Source of the DNA: Streptomyces plumbidurans
GTDB taxonomy: Bacteria; Actinomycetota; Actinomycetes; Streptomycetales; Streptomycetaceae
Direction: 5' to 3'
DNA: 64,000 nucleotides
Assembly (NCBI RefSeq): GCF_019857225.1
Contig: NZ_JAFJSY010000009.1
Coordinates: 209,072 to 273,071 of the forward strand
In this document: positions 60,411-64,000 of the stretch, piece after piece
How the letters are laid out: the number at the start of each line of letters is the position of its first letter
Position numbering within the stretch: the first letter of the stretch is position 1
The notes under the pieces: model-generated
Told to the model about the DNA's origin: nothing
Database searches by the model: none
What the model saw: only the letters and a program-made list of their open reading frames with translations
Position numbers and translations under genes: made by a program

Positions 60411-61838
60411 ATGCGGGATCCGCTGTCCGTCCTCACCGACGCCTTCACCGGCTTCCTCTTCGGGAAGGTCGAGACGACCCGTCTGCCGGTGCGCACCTCC
60501 ACGGGCCAGGCCCAGGCGGTCTACCTGCCCACCGCAGCCCCCGGCCTCGGCGACTCCGGCGTCATCATCGGCCGCGAGGTCTACTCCGGAAAGGGCTACA
60601 TCTACGACCCCTTCCAGCTCTACGGCCAGCAGCTGCCGGCCCCGCACTGGCTGGTCCTCGGCGAGTCCGGCAACGGCAAGTCGGCCCTGGAGAAGACCTA
60701 CGTGCTGCGCCAGCTCCGCTTCCGCGACCGCCAGGTCGTCGTCCTGGACGCCCAGGGCGAGGACGGCGTCGGCGAGTGGAACCTCATCGCGGAAGAGCTG
60801 GGCATAACTCCCATCCGGCTCGACCCGACGGCCGCCCTCGACCACGGCATCCGCCTCAACCCCCTCGACCCGGCGATCACGACGACCGGCCAGCTCGCGC
60901 TGCTGCGGACCATCATCGAGGTCGCGATGGGCCACGGCCTCGACGAGCGCTCCGGCTTCGCCCTCAAGGTCGCGCACGCCTACGTCAACGAGACCATCGT
61001 CGAACGGCAGCCGGTCCTCACCGACATCGTCGAGCAGCTACGGCACCCCGAGCCGGAGTCCGCCGAGGCGATGAACGTCGCCATAGACGACGTACGCGCC
61101 TGGGGCCTGGACGTCGCGCTGGTCCTGGACCGCCTGGTCGACGGTGACCTCAGGGGCATGTTCGACGGCCCCACCACGGTCGGCATCGACCTCGACGCGC
61201 CCCTGATCGTCTTCGACCTGTCCCACATCGACCGCAACTCCATCGCCATGCCGATCCTGATGGCGATCGTCGGCGTATGGCTGGAGCACACCTGGATCCG
61301 CCCCGACCGGAAGAAGCGCATCTTCCTCGTCGAGGAGGCCTGGCACATCATCAACAGCCCCTTCGTGGCCCAGCTGTTCCAGCGCCTGCTGAAGTTCGGC
61401 CGCCGCCTCGGCCTGTCCTTCGTCGCGGTCGTCCACCACCTGTCCGACGTCGTCGACGGCGCGGCGGCGAAAGAGGCCGCGGCCATCCTGAAGATGGCCT
61501 CCACTCGCACCATCTACGCCCAGAAAGCCGACGAAGCCCGGGCCACGGGCCGCGTGCTGGGCCTGCCCCGGTGGGCGGTGGAGATCATCCCCACGCTCAC
61601 TCCGGGTATCGCGGTGTGGGACGTCAACGGCAACGTCCAGGTCGTCAAACACCTGATCACGGAGACGGAACGCCCCCTGGTCTTCACCGACCGCGCGATG
61701 ACGGAGTCGTCCGCCGATCGCGAGCTGAACGACGACGTCCTGCGCGCCGCCGAGCTGGAGGCCGAGGAGCGCGCGGCCGCCTTCGTGGAACAGCAGCTGA
61801 GCGACTTCGAAGGCCCGTCCGAGTCGACGGTGGCGTAG
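60411..61838 (+). CDS. VirB4/TraE-like conjugation ATPase (C-terminal half)
   Basis: 475 residues. P-loop GESGNGKS near residue 85, Walker B in RIFLVEEAWHI, then the VirB4-type GRRLGLSFVAVVHHLSD and an Arg-rich STRTIYAQ segment. Its N-terminal partner is the preceding gene, 13 bp upstream, so VirB4 appears split in two. It should power the cluster's membrane machine. It is the ATP/GTP-binding member of the cmd cluster of S. coelicolor, as far as I recall. Confidence 0.9.
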   Translation: MRDPLSVLTDAFTGFLFGKVETTRLPVRTSTGQAQAVYLPTAAPGLGDSGVIIGREVYSGKGYIYDPFQLYGQQLPAPHWLVLGESGNGKSALEKTYVLRQLRFRDRQVVVLDAQGEDGVGEWNLIAEELGITPIRLDPTAALDHGIRLNPLDPAITTTGQLALLRTIIEVAMGHGLDERSGFALKVAHAYVNETIVERQPVLTDIVEQLRHPEPESAEAMNVAIDDVRAWGLDVALVLDRLVDGDLRGMFDGPTTVGIDLDAPLIVFDLSHIDRNSIAMPILMAIVGVWLEHTWIRPDRKKRIFLVEEAWHIINSPFVAQLFQRLLKFGRRLGLSFVAVVHHLSDVVDGAAAKEAAAILKMASTRTIYAQKADEARATGRVLGLPRWAVEIIPTLTPGIAVWDVNGNVQVVKHLITETERPLVFTDRAMTESSADRELNDDVLRAAELEAEERAAAFVEQQLSDFEGPSESTVA

Positions 61839-61851
61839 GGGGAGGCAGGAC

Positions 61852-63345
61852 GTGGTGAGACCGGACGACCGCGGACGGGACGGCCAGGGCGGCATCCCGG
61901 ACGGCCTGCTGATCGGCATACTCGCCTTCCTGCTCGGCATGACCCTGCTGGTCTGGTCGGCCACCGGCCTCGCCGGCTGGTTCGCGCAGGGCGGCTGGCC
62001 GGACGACGTCACCTTCGCCCGTACGCCCGTCGCGATGCGCCACCTCATCGGCGAACCGCACGACATCCCCGGCGCCTGGCCCGCCACACCGAAGACACAG
62101 CTCTCCGGATACGGCCTGTTCTGGGGCCTGTTCATCGGCCAGCTGATGGTGCTGGTCGTCCTGACGATCTTCGTGATGGGCACCCTCGCCCGCTGGCGCG
62201 CGGTCCGACTCAAGCGACGCACGGCCCCCACGTCGTACGAGAAGCCCACGTCGCCGGAGAAGCCCACGCCGGCCCCGGAGCCCACGCCCGAGCCGCTGCC
62301 GACGCACCACGAGGTACCGACACCCAGGACGGCACCACCGGAGCCGACGGCCTTCGACCGGGAAGCCGCGCCGCCGGCCGAACCGGCCACCCCCCTCGTC
62401 GGCGAGCCCTTCGCGGGCGGCCAGGAAAGGATCGTCGTGGGCCCGCGGGACAGCCGCCAGGCGACCGCGACGCAGGCCGTACGGGACGCCGAGGGTCCGG
62501 CCGTCGTCATCACCTCGAACCCGGCCGTCTGGTCGGACACCAAGGACGCCCGCGCGAAACTGGGCCCCGTCCTCCTCTACGACCCCGCCCACATCTGCGA
62601 CACCCCGGCCCGTCTGCACTGGGCCCCCACCGCCGGATGCGAGGACAAGCAGACCGCGACAGCCCGAGCCGCCGCGCTGCTGGCCCCGATCCGCCCCACG
62701 GCCAAGCTCGACCAGGCGCTGGCCGCCACAGCCGAAACGCTCCTGCGGTGCTATCTGCACGCCGCCGCCGTCGACGGCCGCACCACCCGCCACGTCCACC
62801 GCTGGGCCCAGGGCGCCCAGATCCAGGACGCGGTCCGCATTCTCCGCACCAGCCCCAAGGCGGCCCCCGGCTGCGCCGGCGAACTCGAGGCGGCACTCAC
62901 CGCGCACCCCGAACGCCGCGACATGGCACAGGAGTTGACCAGCAGAGCACTCGCCGCTCTCTTCACGGTCAACATCCGCGAGGCGTGCACTCCAAACCGA
63001 ACCGATGCCCTCGCCTTGGATTCCTTCGTCCATGAAGGGGGCACGCTTTATGTGGTGGGGGAATCCATCGAGGACCCCAGGACGAACCCGGGCGCCATGC
63101 CCCTCCTGACGGCCCTCGTCGCAAGCGTGGTCGAGCGCGGCCGGCACATGGCCGAACGGTCATCCTCCGGTCGCCTCGACCCACCACTGACCCTCGTCCT
63201 CGACGACGTCGCCGCAGTGGCTCCGCTTCCCCAACTACCGGAGCTGCTGGCCACCGGAGCGGAGCGGGGCCTGCCGACCCTGGCCCTGCTCCGCTCCCGG
63301 GAACAGGGCCGCTCACGCTGGCCGCACGACGAACTCCCGGTCTGA
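61852..63345 (+). CDS. TraD/TraG-like coupling-protein relative lacking a Walker A motif
   Basis: 497 residues. Two helices (GLLIGILAFLLGMTLLVWSATGLAGW and GLFWGLFIGQLMVLVVLTIFVMGTL) flank an outer loop, then a Pro/Glu linker (residues ~120-180) and a RecA-like domain. Walker B is present (LTLVLDDVAAVAPLPQLPELLATGAERGLPTLALLRS), as in VirD4/TraG. Where the P-loop should be it reads AEGPAVVITSNP, with no GxxGxGKS. GTG 61852 follows GGGGGAGG. The C-terminus stops soon after the sensor region. It is a probable inactive homologue acting as a structural part. Confidence 0.82.
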   Translation: MVRPDDRGRDGQGGIPDGLLIGILAFLLGMTLLVWSATGLAGWFAQGGWPDDVTFARTPVAMRHLIGEPHDIPGAWPATPKTQLSGYGLFWGLFIGQLMVLVVLTIFVMGTLARWRAVRLKRRTAPTSYEKPTSPEKPTPAPEPTPEPLPTHHEVPTPRTAPPEPTAFDREAAPPAEPATPLVGEPFAGGQERIVVGPRDSRQATATQAVRDAEGPAVVITSNPAVWSDTKDARAKLGPVLLYDPAHICDTPARLHWAPTAGCEDKQTATARAAALLAPIRPTAKLDQALAATAETLLRCYLHAAAVDGRTTRHVHRWAQGAQIQDAVRILRTSPKAAPGCAGELEAALTAHPERRDMAQELTSRALAALFTVNIREACTPNRTDALALDSFVHEGGTLYVVGESIEDPRTNPGAMPLLTALVASVVERGRHMAERSSSGRLDPPLTLVLDDVAAVAPLPQLPELLATGAERGLPTLALLRSREQGRSRWPHDELPV

Positions 63346-63364
63346 ATCCCGGTCTGACCAACGC

Positions 63365-63910
63365 TCAGTCGCGCTCCAGGGCGAACTCCAGCTCCTTCTC
63401 GTCGAGCTTGTCGGACAGCGGCACGATCCGCCCGGTGGGCACGAACCCCGCCCTGCGGTAGAAGGCCTGGGCCCGACCGTTGTCCTCATGCACGATGAGC
63501 CGCACCCGCTCGGCCCCACGCCCCCAGGCCCACTCAAGTCCGGCGTCGAAGAGCACCTCGGTCAGCCCGATCCCACGCAGCTCGGGCCGTACGAACACCC
63601 CGACGACATGCCCCTGCATCCGCTCGATCGGATAACCGGCCCAGTCCGTCGTCCCTGGCTCCTCCATCAGCACGGTCAGGGTCGCCACCCACTCCCCGTC
63701 CGGCCCCTCGGCGATGAACTGCTGCGCCCCCAGAGCCCCTTCGGCAGCGCCGGCCGTACGCTCCTGCCAGAACGAGTCCGGGTGCTCCAGCGCCTCCGCG
63801 TAGGTCTCCAGGTAGGCGAGATGCGCGATGGGATCCTGCAGTGCGACGAGCCGCAGCGCCTTCGCGGCCAGCCATTCGTCGGCACGTACGGGACGGATCT
63901 TGTAGGTCAT
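63365..63910 (-). CDS. GNAT-family N-acetyltransferase
   Basis: 181 residues: a single GNAT domain with VVGVFVRPELRGIGLTEVLFDAGLEWA for acetyl-CoA and VRLIVHEDNGRAQAFYRRAGF at the fourth motif. The start MTYKIRPVRADEWLAAKALRL is typical. Substrate unknown. It lies downstream of the rRNA operon terminator and converges with the T4SS-like cluster 20 bp away. Confidence 0.9.
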   Translation of the reverse strand: MTYKIRPVRADEWLAAKALRLVALQDPIAHLAYLETYAEALEHPDSFWQERTAGAAEGALGAQQFIAEGPDGEWVATLTVLMEEPGTTDWAGYPIERMQGHVVGVFVRPELRGIGLTEVLFDAGLEWAWGRGAERVRLIVHEDNGRAQAFYRRAGFVPTGRIVPLSDKLDEKELEFALERD

Positions 63911-63934
63911 ACCAGTTACGGTAGCCGAACGCAG

Positions 63935-63969
63935 AAAACCCCCGTATCGATTTACGATACGGGGGTTTT
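63935..63969 (-). terminator. rRNA operon terminator
   Basis: A perfect 15-bp stem, AAAACCCCCGTATCG (63935-63949) with CGATACGGGGGTTTT (63955-63969), around a 5-nt A/T loop. Read on the minus strand it lies 9 bp past the 5S rRNA end and finishes in a U-run, a textbook intrinsic terminator. Confidence 0.9.
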
Positions 63970-63978
63970 CTCAATGAT

Positions 63979-64000
63979 TGTTCGGCGGCGTCCTACTCTC
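63979..64000 (-). rRNA. rrf: 5S ribosomal RNA, 3' end only (cut by window edge)
   Basis: The last 22 bases, read on the minus strand, are GAGAGTAGGACGCCGCCGAA followed by CA, the 3' terminal stem strand of actinobacterial 5S rRNA. The rest of the gene and the 23S-16S genes should lie beyond the right edge. Confidence 0.85.

Noticed and set aside
1..64000. Insertion sequences, integrase, tRNA genes, attachment-site repeats
   Set aside because: No transposase or integrase motifs, no tRNA cloverleaf and no flanking direct repeats were found on either strand.

Overview
The window looks like chromosomal DNA from a Streptomyces or a very close relative. The evidence is very high G+C, GC-rich third positions, frequent GTG starts, many leaderless promoters, and genus-typical genes: nur, rsiG, glnR, mshD (mycothiol), ppk with a CHAD gene, csoR, pstSCAB with 11-bp PHO boxes, and the membrane-protein cluster called cmd in S. 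coelicolor. No phage integrase, transposase, CRISPR array or tRNA gene was seen. The right edge cuts into the 3' end of a 5S rRNA gene on the minus strand. The left edge cuts a phosphotransferase-like gene.

Layout. (1) 1-5.5 kb: an accessory region built from three copies of one module, a minus-strand GntR-type regulator with a plus-strand ~60-residue membrane protein beside it. One copy carries a coupled HAD hydrolase. Operator-like palindromes lie in the divergent gaps and a six-fold CACAACTGAA-like array follows the last copy. (2) 5.5-13.8 kb: Eis-type acetyltransferase, rsiG, dtd, a YgfZ-like protein, nur, nitrobindin, an operon of three membrane-anchored proteins, DsrE-like and DUF3099 genes. 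(3) 13.9-19 kb: sulfur genes (DUF1416, thiosulfate sulfurtransferase and a Cys-containing leader peptide), a LmeA-like lipid-binding protein, a membrane protein with a MoaD/ThiS-like gene, and an alpha/beta hydrolase. (4) 19-31 kb: glnR, a LacI regulator, two serine proteases, a two-component system, two transmembrane HTH proteins beside a secreted peptidoglycan-binding protein, a second LmeA-like gene and mshD.

(5) 31-39.2 kb: an ECF sigma / zinc-finger membrane protein / ABC transporter operon, divergent from a YtrA-type GntR / ABC transporter operon across a 14-bp-arm palindrome. A 207-bp tandem repeat block follows. (6) 39.2-52.9 kb: phosphate functions, namely ppk-CHAD-Nudix, a lipoprotein, csoR with its operator, a DUF47-Pit pair, and pstSCAB on the opposite strand with a PHO-box array, then a divergent Tat lipoprotein flavin oxidase. 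(7) 53-63.3 kb: a PAP2 phosphatase, a transglycosylase-NlpC/P60 hydrolase and a trypsin-like protease, then six plus-strand genes. These resemble a stripped-down, non-mobile type IV secretion/conjugation apparatus: a two-TM subunit, a VirB8-like protein, a VirB6/TrbL-like channel, a VirB4 split over two genes, and a coupling-protein relative without a P-loop. (8) 63.4-64 kb: a GNAT acetyltransferase, an rRNA terminator and the 5S end.

Functional links: ppk, Pit, Pst and the PHO boxes form a phosphate/polyphosphate neighbourhood. The SLT-NlpC hydrolase and protease beside the six-gene cluster suggest an envelope machine. The module at 1-5.5 kb and the six-gene machine are the two least explained systems here. 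Starts differ from the longest open frame wherever a ribosome-binding site, a 4-bp overlap, paralogue alignment or a leaderless -10 box argued for a better one. All family calls come from reading sequence, not database searches.
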